This document shows, piece by piece, positions 41,201 through 52,625 of a stretch of DNA of 64,000 nucleotides. Within the stretch, counting starts at the first letter, position 1. Each line of letters begins with the position of its first letter. Position numbers and translations under genes: made by a program. The notes beneath the pieces were generated by a model. That model worked only from the letters and a program-made list of their open reading frames with translations. It was not told where the DNA came from and searched no databases. Source of the stretch: Amoebophrya sp. A120 (taxonomy: Eukaryota > Sar > Dinophyceae > Syndiniales > Amoebophryaceae); NCBI GenBank assembly GCA_905178155.1, contig CAJINV010000003.1, positions 1,999,873 to 2,063,872 of the forward strand. Reading direction: 5' to 3'.

Positions 41201-44200
41201 AGGATATGGCGGGCAGCTGGTTCGCGGCTTCGTCCACTTGGTCTAAATTCATGACGGTCTCTATGAGATTGCACAACTCCCGCCCCTCCCCCTCATTTGT
41301 ATTGTATGAGCAGCAATACAGACACCAGCTCAAATGGAGCCTGCGCATGACAAATCTACACACGGATTGTAGGGCTGTTTGTGGTTCTAAAATTTGTCAT
41401 GCTAACTGTGCTTACAGACAAGATGTGGATCTGGGTTTTTGCATCACAAATGAAGAGGGGGAGGGGGAGTTGTGCACTCTCATAGTCTCACCTTCCAGGA
41501 CTTCCGCGGGCTTCAACGTGCGCGAGACCATGCGTTCCGTCACGTCGATTCCGTACATTCCGTCCGCCTGCTTCAGGAACACAGACAAAAGACGCGTGAG
41601 CTTCAGCGTCTGACGCGTCCGTTGCCGTACCCGGAAGCCGCGGTAGATCTTCTGAATCTGTGTCGCTTGGGACACCAGCGCGAGGTTCTTCTGGTAGAGG
41701 AGACTTCGCTGCACGACGAGGCGCATGAAAACTTTTGTTTTCCCCACCACAAAATCCTCCTCGCTCACCGCGTCCCGGTGTCCCAGCAGCATTGGTAAAT
41801 AGGATACCACGTCCTTCATCCGTTGCTGCATCGAAGCAGTCTTACCGGCCGTCGAAGAACTACTAGTACAACTACCCGAAGAAGATGAAGATGATCCGCT
41901 GGTTACAAAATCGAGCATGGCCTGCAAAGAAAGCGGGTCCCTCGCGGCGGCGGCAGCAGCTCTATCTGCAGTTGTCTCTGCAGCTGGTGCTACGCCGCCG
42001 CCCTTGGAAGATGATGATGAATTTCTTCCGCTCGGCCGCGGTACTGGAACGAATTTGTGGTCTTGGAGCAGCTTCGCGCGAATCTTTCGCGGGTACACGC
42101 AGAAAAACCTCTTGAGAAACTCCACGAAGCACATATCACGAGGAAAAATCCCCCCTCCCCATATCAAAAGGAAGTTTCTGATGCTGGATTTGCGTATACA
42201 AATCAGGTTTGTCTTGCAGTAGAGGGCAGCAGGCTCCTGCCAAGCCTGAGTAGAGAGCTTTTTGCCTAGGCGCTTAGCATGAGAAACGTCTATGCTGTAG
42301 GCCCAACAGCATCACAAACCGCCTTCATAATACGGCAGAGCCTGCGGAGTTGTCTTCTTGCAAGACAGACGCGATCTGTGGTCTCAAATCAGCAAGACAA
42401 ATTTTCGGGACCATACCTTTTCGATATGGGGAGGGGGGATTTTTCCTCTCGATAGCACACGCGAAAGGGAAACCCGGATTGCCGGATCTTCACGGCCTCC
42501 ATGGTATGAACTGCAAAAGTGTATGGGTCTGGAAGATTAGGACTTGTCATGCTAAATCTCAATGATGCAAAAATCTGTGTTGCGTGAGTACCAAAAGCTG
42601 TCCGCTTTTGACCAAGTTGAGGGGGAGTTTCTCATGCACGAAAGGCATGATAGAGACCTCAAAAAATCTGTCATGCTGGGTCTCGCATTCCAGACCTCGT
42701 GGGTCATGGAAAACCTGCATCACAAGTCCTGCATTCTTCCAGACCCAGACATTTTTACACTTGATACATGGCCCCCGAGTTCAAAAGTTGCTCCATGACC
42801 GCTTTTCCGTCGAACTGGCAGGGCAGCTTGTCCGAATTGGGCTTGATGCACCGGATGAAGTGTGGGTCGGTGCACCGCACTTCCTCGATCAACTTTTTCA
42901 GAGACGCGCGAAACTGCAGCGAAACCGTCAACTTCTTCGACTGCAGCGCCATGCGCGACTTGTAGCCCACCACCGCCGGCGCCACCTGCTGCGACGTGGT
43001 CGAAGACGAGTCGGAAGATTTGTTAGGCGCGAGGCCGTACTTGGTCGCACAACGCGCCCCCATCTGGGACAACACGAGGCTCTCGGCTTTTTGCATCAGG
43101 TCCACGGTTTCCCGGGGCGGTTCGTCCAAGTTTTTCTCCAGCCAGCCGACGCACGAGTACTCGACCTCGCCGGCAAAGTGCTTGATGGCGAACTGGGGCC
43201 GCGAGAAACGGTTCTTCACGAACCGGGCGTGCTTCTCGAAGTTTTTGTTTACCTTTTTGGCGTAGGTTTCAAAAGTCGCCTTGTTCACGTTCAGCTCCTC
43301 GTCCAGACAGTCCAGGATGCCCTGCTTCCCCTGGATCAACTCCAAAATGTCCAGGTTGTCGAAGAACTCTAAACGCAAATCCACCTTCACCCCCTCCGCC
43401 GCGTAATCCTGCAGCTCCGACTTGAACACATAGTCGTTGAAGTACTGCTGCAGCGTCTCGTTGGATAAGTTGATGAAGAGCTGCTCCAACGAGTTGGATG
43501 CGAAGGACTCGAACCCCGCAATGTCCAGAATGCCGATGTAATTCTTCAAAGGAGCAGAGCTGGTGCTACTAGAAGTACCGCCGGCATTTGTTTTCGTGGC
43601 AGTTGCTGCAGGAGTTGGCGTTGTACCTGCTCCAACAACGCTCGCTTTCGCCTTTTTGGTGGGCGGAAACAGCGTTTCGTTCATCACGGCGAGCATCTCC
43701 TTGAACAAGTGTAAGTAAAAAAGCTTCGCCACAGCGTCCCGCGCGGCCAGAGCTTTCTCCGTGTTCAGCAGCACGGGCGTAACTTCCTTCCCGACAATCA
43801 ACTTCTTCACAGTGAGGCACTCCTTGAACTTTTCCAGCAAGCTGTCCTGGTTCGTTGTGTTCTGATCCTTTTCAACACCTCCATCCGGACGGTGGACCGG
43901 CGCAAAGCCGAGCAGCCGCGCGGCGTCCAGCAACACGGGCGGATTGGCAACGACGCTGCCTTCCCCGGTGTCATCCGGTTTGAACTCCACATTTCCGAGC
44001 GTCAAAATTGCTGCGACGATGCGCATGATGCCGTTGATGCGGTCCAAAGGGAAACCTATGTTTAGAAACGACTCGTACGTTTCTCGCCAGGCCGTCTCGT
44101 CACAAATACCCTGCACGCCGGTCACGCAGCCGTGCTTCAGGTATTCGTACTGTTCCAAGGCCCGTCTTGTGACGTTCGTGTTCACGCAGTAACCAAACAC

Positions 44201-45332
44201 GCTAGCCAGCAAATCCGCGGCCGGCACGGTAGAAGTCGTGGCACCCGGCTTCGCGTTCATCTTTGGTGCGCCGCCACAGGAAAGAAGCTGGTAAAAAATG
44301 TGGTAATTGCGCTCCTCCGGAGCCTGCGTTACCACTCTTGTGGTTTCCAAAAGGTAGTCGGTGATCTCCGCGCCCTCGATTTCCATTTTCTTCAAGAACA
44401 TCACCTTTATCCACTTCCCAAAGCGCGACGAATTGTTGTTGCGGATCGTCTTCGCGTTTCCGAACGCCTCCAAAATCGGATTGGTGGAAAGAATTTTGTT
44501 CTCGATCCCCAGCTCCGTGTTTCCGGCCACGTCCGCCAGGAAACTCAGCACGTGCTTCGTGCTCTCCGTCTTGCCCGCACCAGACTCCCCGCTGATCAAC
44601 ACGGACTGCGGCGTGCGCTCTGTCATCAAGCCGTGAAACGCGTCCGCACCTGGAGAGGTATCAAAAAAGATGAAAACTTCTCGAAGTGTGAAGAAGAACA
44701 TCAGCTGTGTAATCCGAGACGGGTGCTCCCAGTCTAGGATATCCGCCAGTCGAAGTACATCATTGATGAAAGGCAATACAAAAACGAAATTTTGAATTAG
44801 TATGCTGACGCTGATGTAGATGAAGCCTTCCATTGAAGCAGTTACAGTTGCATATAGTTGTAACGACAGGTTTACCTATGCCAAACACGTGCGGCTGGGG
44901 GTGATTTGCTTCTTGCGAGTAGACGTCTACGAATTCCGGGGTGTAGATCTGAAGTTCCTCGAAGGGGTTAACCGCTAACACGATCCGTGCTACGTTGGTG
45001 TAAATTTCCTTCCGTTCAAAGCGCGCACGCACGGTGGCCAGCAGCGCGGCCTCGCTGATCGCGGTCAAGTTGCAAATATTCGGGAGTCCCAGCAACTGCT
45101 CGTCGTTCACGGGGGCCAGCTTGTCGGCTTCCGCCAGGGGCAGCTTTCTCTGCTCGATGTTGCAAGTGAGTTCGTCAAAGGGCTCCTTGTTCGTCGTCGA
45201 CGTGGACATAGGTATCACGCGGAAGGTGGACGTCTTGGTCTGCTCACACCGCAGAAAGAGCTGGGCCGCCACATACCCGTGCTTGGCGTCGGGCAGCCAA
45301 AACCGGCTTCCCTCCTCGAACATCTGGCTCAT
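35292..45332 (-). CDS. MyTH4-FERM myosin heavy chain
   Basis: Eleven exons: 45332-44876, 44649-42767, 42499-42455, 42128-41485, 41256-41207, 40923-40293, 40011-39226, 38969-38576, 38406-38274, 38089-37930 and 37761-35292. Total is 7,653 nt, 2,550 residues. Introns 2 to 5 are introners (families A, E, B, F); the other six are GT-AG with matching phases. The motor has GESGAGKT at about 173-180, NNNSSRFGK and DIAGFESF, then a converter and an IQ-like helix (IQKIYRGFRVRQR). A proline-rich segment follows, then MyTH4 (ILGWMNDRP to LVEFVVCFL), then FERM: ubiquitin-like F1 (VKIEVFLMDNTARKL), F2 broken by long Ser/Thr-rich inserts, and an F3-like end (HYWICIDLEG to CMFRLSKT). Such tails link actin transport to membranes or microtubules. 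The first ATG in frame is 45332; the frame is open about 100 nt further upstream without ATG. Confidence 0.93.
40929..41206 (-). mobile_element. Introner, family F, MyTH4-FERM myosin
   Basis: A 278-bp element, TIR TATCCTGAGTAAAAACGTAC continuing to CCCACACCAGAGT, TSD CGCCA at 41211-41207 and 40928-40924. Separated from the previous introner by a 50-nt exon. Confidence 0.95.
41262..41484 (-). mobile_element. Introner, family B, MyTH4-FERM myosin
   Basis: TIR TATGAGAGTGCACAACTCCC, TSD GAGAC at 41489-41485 and 41261-41257. Same family as 12764-12974. Confidence 0.95.
42134..42454 (-). mobile_element. Introner, family E, MyTH4-FERM myosin
   Basis: A 321-bp element, TIR TATCGAGAGGAAAAATCCCC continuing into a C-rich tract, TSD TGTGC at 42459-42455 and 42133-42129. 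Removal gives FPFRVCFVEFLKRF, the usual myosin sequence after the SH helices. Only a 15-codon exon separates it from the previous introner. Confidence 0.95.
42505..42766 (-). mobile_element. Introner, family A, MyTH4-FERM myosin
   Basis: TIR TATCAAGTGTAAAAATGTCT, TSD CCATG at 42771-42767 and 42504-42500. Removal gives LNSGAMEAVKIR, matching SGAMEAVKIR in the tandem myosins, where no intron exists. Confidence 0.95.
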
Positions 45333-46153
45333 CTTGACCTTCTTGTTCAAGGTGGAAGCAGCAGCTCGGCGCCTGGCGGGGGCCTGTTGACGAGAGGTCG
45401 TGCCGACTTGTGGATTACGTGGGTGAGACAGACTGGTGGCAAAAATCGCTAATTACTCGTAGTGGTGCTTCTAGGCGGGTCGGTTCGTCAACAGTGGCGC
45501 GCAGCCCTTGTCCAAATGCAGCGCACTCTACATCTTCTAGTGCCTGGCTGCCTTCTGAAAACGCACGTCGGTAACCGCAGTCAGCGCATGCTGCAGCCGC
45601 ACAGCTTTTTGTATTTGTAGTGAACTGCAATTCCTGTTTAACACCGTCATCTCTCGCGCTCAGCAGGTAGATATTTGATCATGGTGCAAGCCGTTTTCCT
45701 TTTTCAAGAACCAAAACCAATCCAGAAAAACTTAACACAACACCGGCGGAACAACCTTGGATATACGATGATCTGATCGAAATCCGAATGGGAGTGCACT
45801 TTTACAATGAAAAGTGCGCGAGCGCGCTGCACTGACGGCGACGAAAACCAAAACGAAAACCACTGTAATTGAACGACTGCAAGTTTGTCAATGAGTATGA
45901 GGCTATATTTTCCGAAAAACCCACACTGTGGCGCAATACACAGCCCAAACACTGGCACCAATCCATCGAACAAAAACTTTGCGGAAAATTATCCGAGCGC
46001 AGGGTCGTTCCTCTTCCTGTAGTTGCGACAAGCGCGTGCCTATCATCGCACGTCGGTGTCCTCGGTAAGACATAATCTTGTTCCAGGGAACTAACTCGGG
46101 TCAGAAAACGAAAGTCTTTCTTGCTCAATCTATCAGGCTTCTATCTTCTACTT
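45333..46153. other. Intergenic, myosin 5' flank and SET/NAP 3' flank
   Basis: No convincing frame. Part of 45333-45430 is open in frame with the myosin and could be a longer N-terminus if an upstream start exon exists. Confidence 0.5.
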
Positions 46154-47380
46154 CTACCGCTTATGATTCAAAGCAGAATGAAGCTCATAGACTTGCAGCG
46201 GATTGTCCCAAACACAGGTGCGAAACAACTTGCCCAAAAGCGGCTCCTGGTGTCTCGCCTCGGACGATCCTGCGAGCCAATCGGCAAAGGGACCCGTGAC
46301 CGGAGTGTTCCACTGAAATTTCGATGTAGTCACGGTCCTCACGTTATCGTCCCCCACAGCAACGTGCTTTTCAACGACCACAATAGGGCCCCGGGGCGAC
46401 GTTGTGCTGGCCTTCTTGTTGGTTGCCGAACGGGGCGACAAAAAGGAGCTGAGCTCTACTTGTTTATTCTCCCTCGCACTTCTTGGTGACGCGCCACTAG
46501 TTGCGGTTCCGGTGAGCTTCGCGGCTGTGCCGCCTCCTGGTGACGTAGAAAGTCGCTTATTTGCGAAGTCGAACTTCGGCGACGTCGCTGTGGGTCCTCC
46601 GTTCGATGAGGACCCGGCGGGCACGCTTGACAAAAAAGGATTGGCAGTGAACTCGAAGCGAAAGGTGTGGCTGCCATTCTCATCTTCGTTGTCCTGGAGA
46701 TAAACCTCCGTCAGGAACGAAAAGAGCTCCGCCTCTTGGTCGCTGAACTTGAAAAGTTGCGGTGCCGGTGTCATGACCGGCAGATTTGACACAGCAAGCC
46801 CATGTGGTCGCGTGGGTCCGGTCGCAGCACTGTTGGTCGCATTCATTTTCCCAGCACGAAGTAACGGATTCGCAGCGGAGGAAGAGCTCGAGCTGGAAGA
46901 GCCGACATTCGTCATCTGGTGCGTCGCTTTATTAACACTAGTGCCTTTGTTTGACGCACTCGGACTCGTGGCTGTGGTTGTTTGTATGCTTCCCAAAGCA
47001 GGTCCTCTTATTCGTCCAGAGATACCACCAGTGCTGCCATTCTTTGCGCGCCCAAGGCTGGTGCTGTCCACTAACATCGGCAAGCTTTCGAACACATGCT
47101 TCCAAAAGTACGGAATGCGTCGGAGTGCGAGACTGCGCTGGATCAGAATAGGCCGTTTTCGATCCTCCTGTGCAAGCTGCTTTGCAATCTGCTCGGCCGC
47201 GCACCGCTCCTCAAGGGCTTGGATTTCGGCTTGGCATTCCTCCAGTTGCGCGATTGTATCTGCGCCTACTTTCTGTTTCCGCGGTTCAGTCAAACAAGGG
47301 CTTAGCTTCTGGCGCTTGGCGCTCGGGAAACCTAGATCGACGCCGCTCTTCCCGTTTGTCTCCGTCGTCCCACGCTTCAT
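46154..47380 (-). CDS. SET/NAP-family histone chaperone
   Basis: NAP-family proteins bind H2A-H2B and H3-H4 in the nucleus and help assemble or remove nucleosomes. The first in-frame ATG is 47380 (MKRGTTETNGKSG), giving 408 codons without introns. An N-terminal basic patch (KRQKLSP) could be a nuclear signal. The dimerisation helix (IAQLEECQAEIQALEERCAA) leads into the family signature RRIPYFWKHVFESLP, then LFSFLTEVYLQDNED, FRFEFTANPFLSS and a C-terminal FADWLAGS to VWDNPLQVYEL. Two Ser/Thr-rich inserts (about residues 100-190 and 250-340) enlarge the fold. A long acidic tail, common in this family, is missing. Confidence 0.85.
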   Translation of the reverse strand: MKRGTTETNGKSGVDLGFPSAKRQKLSPCLTEPRKQKVGADTIAQLEECQAEIQALEERCAAEQIAKQLAQEDRKRPILIQRSLALRRIPYFWKHVFESLPMLVDSTSLGRAKNGSTGGISGRIRGPALGSIQTTTATSPSASNKGTSVNKATHQMTNVGSSSSSSSSAANPLLRAGKMNATNSAATGPTRPHGLAVSNLPVMTPAPQLFKFSDQEAELFSFLTEVYLQDNEDENGSHTFRFEFTANPFLSSVPAGSSSNGGPTATSPKFDFANKRLSTSPGGGTAAKLTGTATSGASPRSARENKQVELSSFLSPRSATNKKASTTSPRGPIVVVEKHVAVGDDNVRTVTTSKFQWNTPVTGPFADWLAGSSEARHQEPLLGKLFRTCVWDNPLQVYELHSALNHKR

Positions 47381-49706
47381 CTTTATTTTCGCCAAACTTC
47401 GCGCTCGTTCTTTTCTTGATCTTGATGTGAAAATGGCGGCACTTTTTACTTTGACTAAGTAACGGCAACAACTTCCGGATCAGGTTGAAGCTGTAGAAGT
47501 AGTCCTACTACTAGATAACAAGCGAGTATAATCAATGAGTCGAAGCGGAAAAGAAAATCCGATGAGGAGAAGGAGCCTTAAAATCATGTTGGTGCTCACC
47601 CGAATCTTCCATAATGCGTTGCTTTTTGTTTTTGTTGTGTATGTGTAGGTGTACTCGTTCGGTTTTCGACAAATAAAAGGCTAAGCCAGTCTACTCAGTG
47701 CACTGAAGATGAATCTGCGAAGTCAAATCAGCTGAATGAAAGCTAAAATGTGAACCAAATAGATAGTTGCACTTCCATGTAGAAACCACTTGCTCCTTGT
47801 CCTTCCGACTGGATCAATTCTTTTTTCTCTATCGGTTTCGCTTTCGATCATGTAGGCACCATAATTTTTTGCTTTTCGACCCTAAAACGAAAGGCGATCA
47901 ACATGGCCGCCTGGTTTATATACAAATGGATGAGATTTTTCGGCACGAAAATACTCGGACAGACACAGAGGACGCCACACACTACATCAGATCTGAATAG
48001 CTGCACACCAGTATTCCTTTGGACAGAGTAGAGCAGATGAGCAAGGAGCTTGCTTCTGCAAATCCCACAGGTCTACTACGCCTGAGTAGTCTGGGTATGT
48101 AGCTGCACTGAAGTCACTTCTTGTTCTACGGCGCGAAGGCCCGCGGAAAATGCAGCACGCAGCGAAAGGAACGCGGCAGGAACGGGCGGCGGCACACCGG
48201 GCGGACGCCACGCTCGGAACCGATCATAGCGCGGCCCACCTAGCGTGGGAGGGGGCAGGGAGGCTTCGCGACACAAGGCTGGCTGGGGTCGCAACCAACA
48301 CGCAACCAAGCATGGCGCCGGCCGCCCGGCCCAGGACGGAGTGCAAGAAAGCGGCGCGGCGCGCGCGGCGACGGTGGCCCCACAACTCGGCCAGCCCAGG
48401 CACAGAATTAAGACGACGGACGGCGCCGGCGGCCGGCAGTGCCACCACCGGGGAGCGGGGAAAATGGCGCGCCCCAACTGCAAGGCGCCGGCGGGGGCGA
48501 CCGGGCTGAACTTATTACAAAGCGCGCAGGGATCGCGGTCGCCCCCCCTCTGCTGCTGCTGGTTGTCTATCTGGTGCCGGTCGCTGGCAATGAATTGTCT
48601 GCGCGCTGTTTGTCGCCTGTTGCTGCTCTTCCTCCTACCTCCGGGGCCGGAAACCTTGGCCGGCGGCTGCGCTCTGCGGCTCTGCCCGCCCGTGATATAT
48701 TGCCCCCAAAACCGGCCGCAACATCTCCCGGGCCTTGGTGCCTGCCCCGCGCCTTGTAGAAAGCGCACGCGTTTGGACTGGCCTCCGGCTTCCCCCGGCC
48801 CGGCAACTCCACACGACGCCAGCCCCGCCGCGCTGCCGCCGCATGCTTGGCGTGGGCTCTTTGTTTGCTTCGCCCCCTGTTGTCGAGTAAAGAAAGGGCC
48901 AAAAGAATCCTGCCAAGCTGCGGAGTCCGCGAAGGAACGGGCCACCTGGGTCACAACCAGCGGCCAAGGAAAACGGCCATGCGCTCTCGCCTGCTCGCGC
49001 ACCAAACGGCGCGGGGGGGCGTTTTCTTCCAGTATACTCGGCATCTCCCCCAGGCGTGTTCCTTGAAAACGCTAAAGACTGGCTGCCGCCAAGCGCCGCC
49101 GCCTGCCTGGAGGGCCCCCGATAAGCCTCAGCCGCTGGCCCCCGCGCGTGACTGGCAGCGCAAGCAGAGGCATCGACGCTGCGCGCCTGCGGAATCCGCC
49201 GGGCATGACGGGGCTCCTGCCTGTGTAGCGCTTCGCCATCTCCGTTTCGAAATGCTTAAGCTGGTCGGCTGCGAGGCGCTCCGCCGTTTGCCCACGTTGC
49301 TCATCTTTCCAGCCTCGCTCTATCGCCTGCTCGGGAAAGGAAGAAGCGGGGTCGCCCCACAACCGCGGCGCCCCACCACAATAGCAGTTGCCTTTCGCCA
49401 CCCAGCCGGTGTCCCATTACAGGCCGAAAGGCAGGAGGGCCCTGCGCTCGGTGATACGACCAGGCACACGCCCCCGCAGAGCAGCGCGGCAGGCTACAGA
49501 GTGCCGGCGCGCAGGCCGAGGCCAACCCAGACGCGCCAAGTTCGGCGCGTCAGCTGCAGCGTGCCAACCAGCGGAGCAGCCCATGGCCGTTGCGCCACCC
49601 CGGGGCCCTCACAGGAGCATGACGCCCGAAACTTCACTCGAATGCAGTCAATCGAGCAACGCCACCAACTTTTGATACTTCCAGAACGAAAAACTCCAGA
49701 ACACTT
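47381..49706. other. Gene-free region including a GC-rich block (48.12-49.65 kb)
   Basis: From 47.38 to 48.1 kb the DNA is ordinary A/T-rich flank. From about 48.12 to 49.65 kb it is strongly GC-rich, with frames of 270-320 codons open on both strands and low-complexity Ala/Arg/Pro/Gly translations, which argues against coding. It resembles the blocks at 28.4-30.0 kb in composition and in words such as GGAAAATGGCGCGC. Confidence 0.55.
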
Positions 49707-52625
49707 TTACTCGATCGGTTTTCTGCGAGAGTGACGGACTAGATTCGCAAGAACGCGAATTCGTTCGCATGCGTCCGTCGACCAAGTTCCGAATATGCCA
49801 GGAGCAAGTGAGTTAACATCAAAACTCACATTCGAACTGTCGTGCTGCCAATGTTTATGAAGACGGAAATTTTGCGGAATCGCAACAAAAATCAATCCAG
49901 CATTGCGGAGATGCATCGAAAATGTGTAGAGCTCGATGCATGAGCAAAGTCCAAAGGATGCACGCATGCTCATCACAATGAAGCGGTACGGCTGTTGGGT
50001 CGGCAACTTCGTCATATCACTGTGCAGCACCAAGAGCAAATGGGCAAACAAGAGGAGCAAGCACTGATAGGCCAGTTGCGAAACTTGGATCGCGCGGTTA
50101 CTCTCCATCTCCCCAACCCCGATTGCGACGAAGCAGCACAAGTTCAGGAGTCCAAGCACAAGCACCACGGCGTACAGAAACAGGGAGGTCATTGTGCCCC
50201 GAGAAAGCAGCCGTTCGTGGCTACTGCTGCGCGCATCTTCATGATGTTCGGGTAGTTTCTCCGAAGTAGATGTGAAAAGCCGATTGAGAGCGAGAAACAA
50301 ACCCCAACCGAACCGCTCGCTGGTCCAGAGTTGAAATCCCAGCATGGCCGAAAACCCGTAGCAGAACGCACCTACCGTGAATGCGACGCCCGTAATGTCG
50401 TGCGCGAAGAAAGCCGTGCACTTGGTAAGGTAACTCTCGTCTTCGTCCTGGCAGAAGAAACGAACATCCATCCCGGCCGAGCCCACAAAGAAAAAGACCC
50501 CTCCTACGAAGTCGCTCCACGCAATCAACGTCTCAATCAGCACCAACCGACGCTGTGGTCTTGAAGAATCTCTCGGCGTGGACCTCGCCTCTGCATTTAT
50601 TGCCGCAGACTCTCCACCGCTTTCGGCGGGCACTATTTGCGAATGACCTCGATCAAGACCAGTCACGTAGTTGCCGTCATTTTCATCTTCACGTAGTTTC
50701 TCCTGCTTGCCGAAGAAGTCTTTGACGATCAACAGCTCCAGAAACCCGTAGACGACGAAGCACAGACTGCCGATCACGAATGGCCAGAAAATCAGGTAGA
50801 GAAAGACCCATCGCGGTTTTTCCGAGACCGCGGGAACTGCGATGACCACCGTTCCTAAAGTAAAGAGAGTGCTTCCCAAATTCAGAATCACCACAGAAGC
50901 GTGAATTAGTGTGTTGGATTCTTTGTATCTCCCTTTGCTGCTTATTTCAGTCGCAGCAAACGGAGCGACGGGTTGAGAATGATGTTGAGGGTCCAGGATC
51001 TCGCTGGTGTGCTGCGCCGATATTCTTTCTGTCGGGTGAAAGTCAAACGGTGAAGATGATGTTGTACTAGTAGCTGAACCCGCAAGAACACGTGTGATAT
51101 CATTTTCGATCGGGGTAGAAGCACAGGCACCCGCGGCGGCGGTTGTTGCTACATTTATGTCTGAGAGCTGTCGACACACGCCCTGGAAATGGTCGAGGCA
51201 AGGCCGCGAAGGCTCCTGCAGCGTACCTCCTAGTTGCTGTACCCCATCGTCTTGTTGTCCCGCCTGTGGTCCTTGGTGCAGAACGCGACCACTCCTAACA
51301 GAGTGAATCTGCCGGAGCAGTTCGACGTCAGTTTCGCTGCTACTTCTTCGCCATCGGCACTGTGATTTCCTGAAAGCCGTCAGGTCCATCAGAAACCCTG
51401 CGACATCGCGGCCACGCACAGTTTTGTTCTCTACTTCTTGCTTGGACGATGTACTAGAAGCTGCTGGTGCAGTACCCTTCTCTGCAGCTGCAGCACCCCG
51501 TTCTACTTCCTGCGGGAAGCTTACGCTGCACTCGGGGCCCTTTTCGACGCCTGGCATCAGTCTTGCTGGAACGGCTGGCATTATTTGTCGGGCCTGCGAA
51601 AGGTTGGTTGGCAAAAAATCGCCAGAACCGATAACATCCGGTGGACACATCGCCCGCACGCGCGCCTGGTACACGCGCGAAGTGTCCGAGTGGCCACCTC
51701 CGGTCCGGGCAACTGCACCCAGTACAGCAGAAACGCACAAACGACGGTCGTTGTCTGTTCCTGCCAAAATAAACGGCTCCGAGGCTGACGTTCGCGGAGG
51801 CCGGACTTCTACATGATCGCCAACTATTAAAGGGTTATCCACGACGTCCAACGCCGTTTGCCTGATGTTCGGATTATATCGACTTATTCTGGTATCTCGA
51901 GCCAGCAGCTCAGGTCCTCGCAGGATCGTGGTAGCACGTCCTTCTGTCCCAATACTAAGCGTCGAAGAGCACACCGTGATCCGCGGGTCGTGCACGTATG
52001 CCACTGATCGCGGATCGCGGTCCGGGCCAAACCGCGTTACAATCACTGAGGAATAGCGATCGGTCCAGCAACCCGATAATTGTCCCTCCGTACTAGTACT
52101 AGTACCCCTCGTTGCGCTAGAAGGACCTTTGCCGCACTCTGACGGTTGCGCTACTTCCAAGGCAGCTGCTCGTACTGGCTGATGTCGTTGCATCTGTGTC
52201 CTCGTGAGATCCTGCGGTGAAGGTTGGGACTCGGGACTCTTGTTTTTACACTCGGAAGATGATCCACGCGCTGAATAACGGGATGAAAAGCCCACCCCTT
52301 CAGCGTGCTCGTTTTCATGCCGAACAGAAACTACACCCAGAGCTGCTGGCGGATGCGCCTGGAGAGAAGCCCCTTCTGTTCTTTCCTCATGCTGAAACTG
52401 CACATAGGCACACGCCGCACTGATTCCGAAATAGATGACCCCGAACAGGTTGGGCCAATTGACCAGTGGATTCAGAAACCGGTCCGGAACCCCAAGAATC
52501 GTGAAAATTCCGCCAGCGAAAAAGAGCAAACTTCCGATCAGGCATGTTATCAGCATGGTGTACGCGACATTGCGCCGGTACCGAAATTCGTCGAACCCAA
52601 TTAGCGGAGGAGCGTGTGCGTCCAT
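49707..52625 (-). CDS. Large multipass membrane protein, possibly with YrhK-like modules
   Basis: 972 codons in one exon from ATG 52625 (MDAHAPPLIGFDEFRYRRN). An N-terminal pair of membrane helices (AYTMLITCLIGSLLFFAGGIF and a second at about residues 62-80) is followed by about 430 residues of Ser/Arg-rich, probably cytosolic sequence. The C-terminal half has eight or more helices: ILNLGSTLFTLGTVVIAVP, WVFLYLIFWPFVIGSLCFVVY, FVGGVFFFVGSAGMD, GVAFTVGAFCYGFSAMLGF, LFLYAVVLVLGLLNLCCFVAI and others. The recurring helix pattern G-S-x-x-F-x-x-G recalls YrhK-type domains, but this is a weak match by eye. No transporter or channel signature recognised. Confidence 0.7.
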   Translation of the reverse strand: MDAHAPPLIGFDEFRYRRNVAYTMLITCLIGSLLFFAGGIFTILGVPDRFLNPLVNWPNLFGVIYFGISAACAYVQFQHEERTEGASLQAHPPAALGVVSVRHENEHAEGVGFSSRYSARGSSSECKNKSPESQPSPQDLTRTQMQRHQPVRAAALEVAQPSECGKGPSSATRGTSTSTEGQLSGCWTDRYSSVIVTRFGPDRDPRSVAYVHDPRITVCSSTLSIGTEGRATTILRGPELLARDTRISRYNPNIRQTALDVVDNPLIVGDHVEVRPPRTSASEPFILAGTDNDRRLCVSAVLGAVARTGGGHSDTSRVYQARVRAMCPPDVIGSGDFLPTNLSQARQIMPAVPARLMPGVEKGPECSVSFPQEVERGAAAAEKGTAPAASSTSSKQEVENKTVRGRDVAGFLMDLTAFRKSQCRWRRSSSETDVELLRQIHSVRSGRVLHQGPQAGQQDDGVQQLGGTLQEPSRPCLDHFQGVCRQLSDINVATTAAAGACASTPIENDITRVLAGSATSTTSSSPFDFHPTERISAQHTSEILDPQHHSQPVAPFAATEISSKGRYKESNTLIHASVVILNLGSTLFTLGTVVIAVPAVSEKPRWVFLYLIFWPFVIGSLCFVVYGFLELLIVKDFFGKQEKLREDENDGNYVTGLDRGHSQIVPAESGGESAAINAEARSTPRDSSRPQRRLVLIETLIAWSDFVGGVFFFVGSAGMDVRFFCQDEDESYLTKCTAFFAHDITGVAFTVGAFCYGFSAMLGFQLWTSERFGWGLFLALNRLFTSTSEKLPEHHEDARSSSHERLLSRGTMTSLFLYAVVLVLGLLNLCCFVAIGVGEMESNRAIQVSQLAYQCLLLLFAHLLLVLHSDMTKLPTQQPYRFIVMSMRASFGLCSCIELYTFSMHLRNAGLIFVAIPQNFRLHKHWQHDSSNVSFDVNSLAPGIFGTWSTDACERIRVLANLVRHSRRKPIE

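Noticed and set aside
48076-49066. Overlapping frames of 322 (minus) and 273 (plus) codons
   Set aside because: Both strands are open because the DNA is very GC-rich; translations are low-complexity Ala/Arg/Pro/Gly with no domain and no consistent exon signals.
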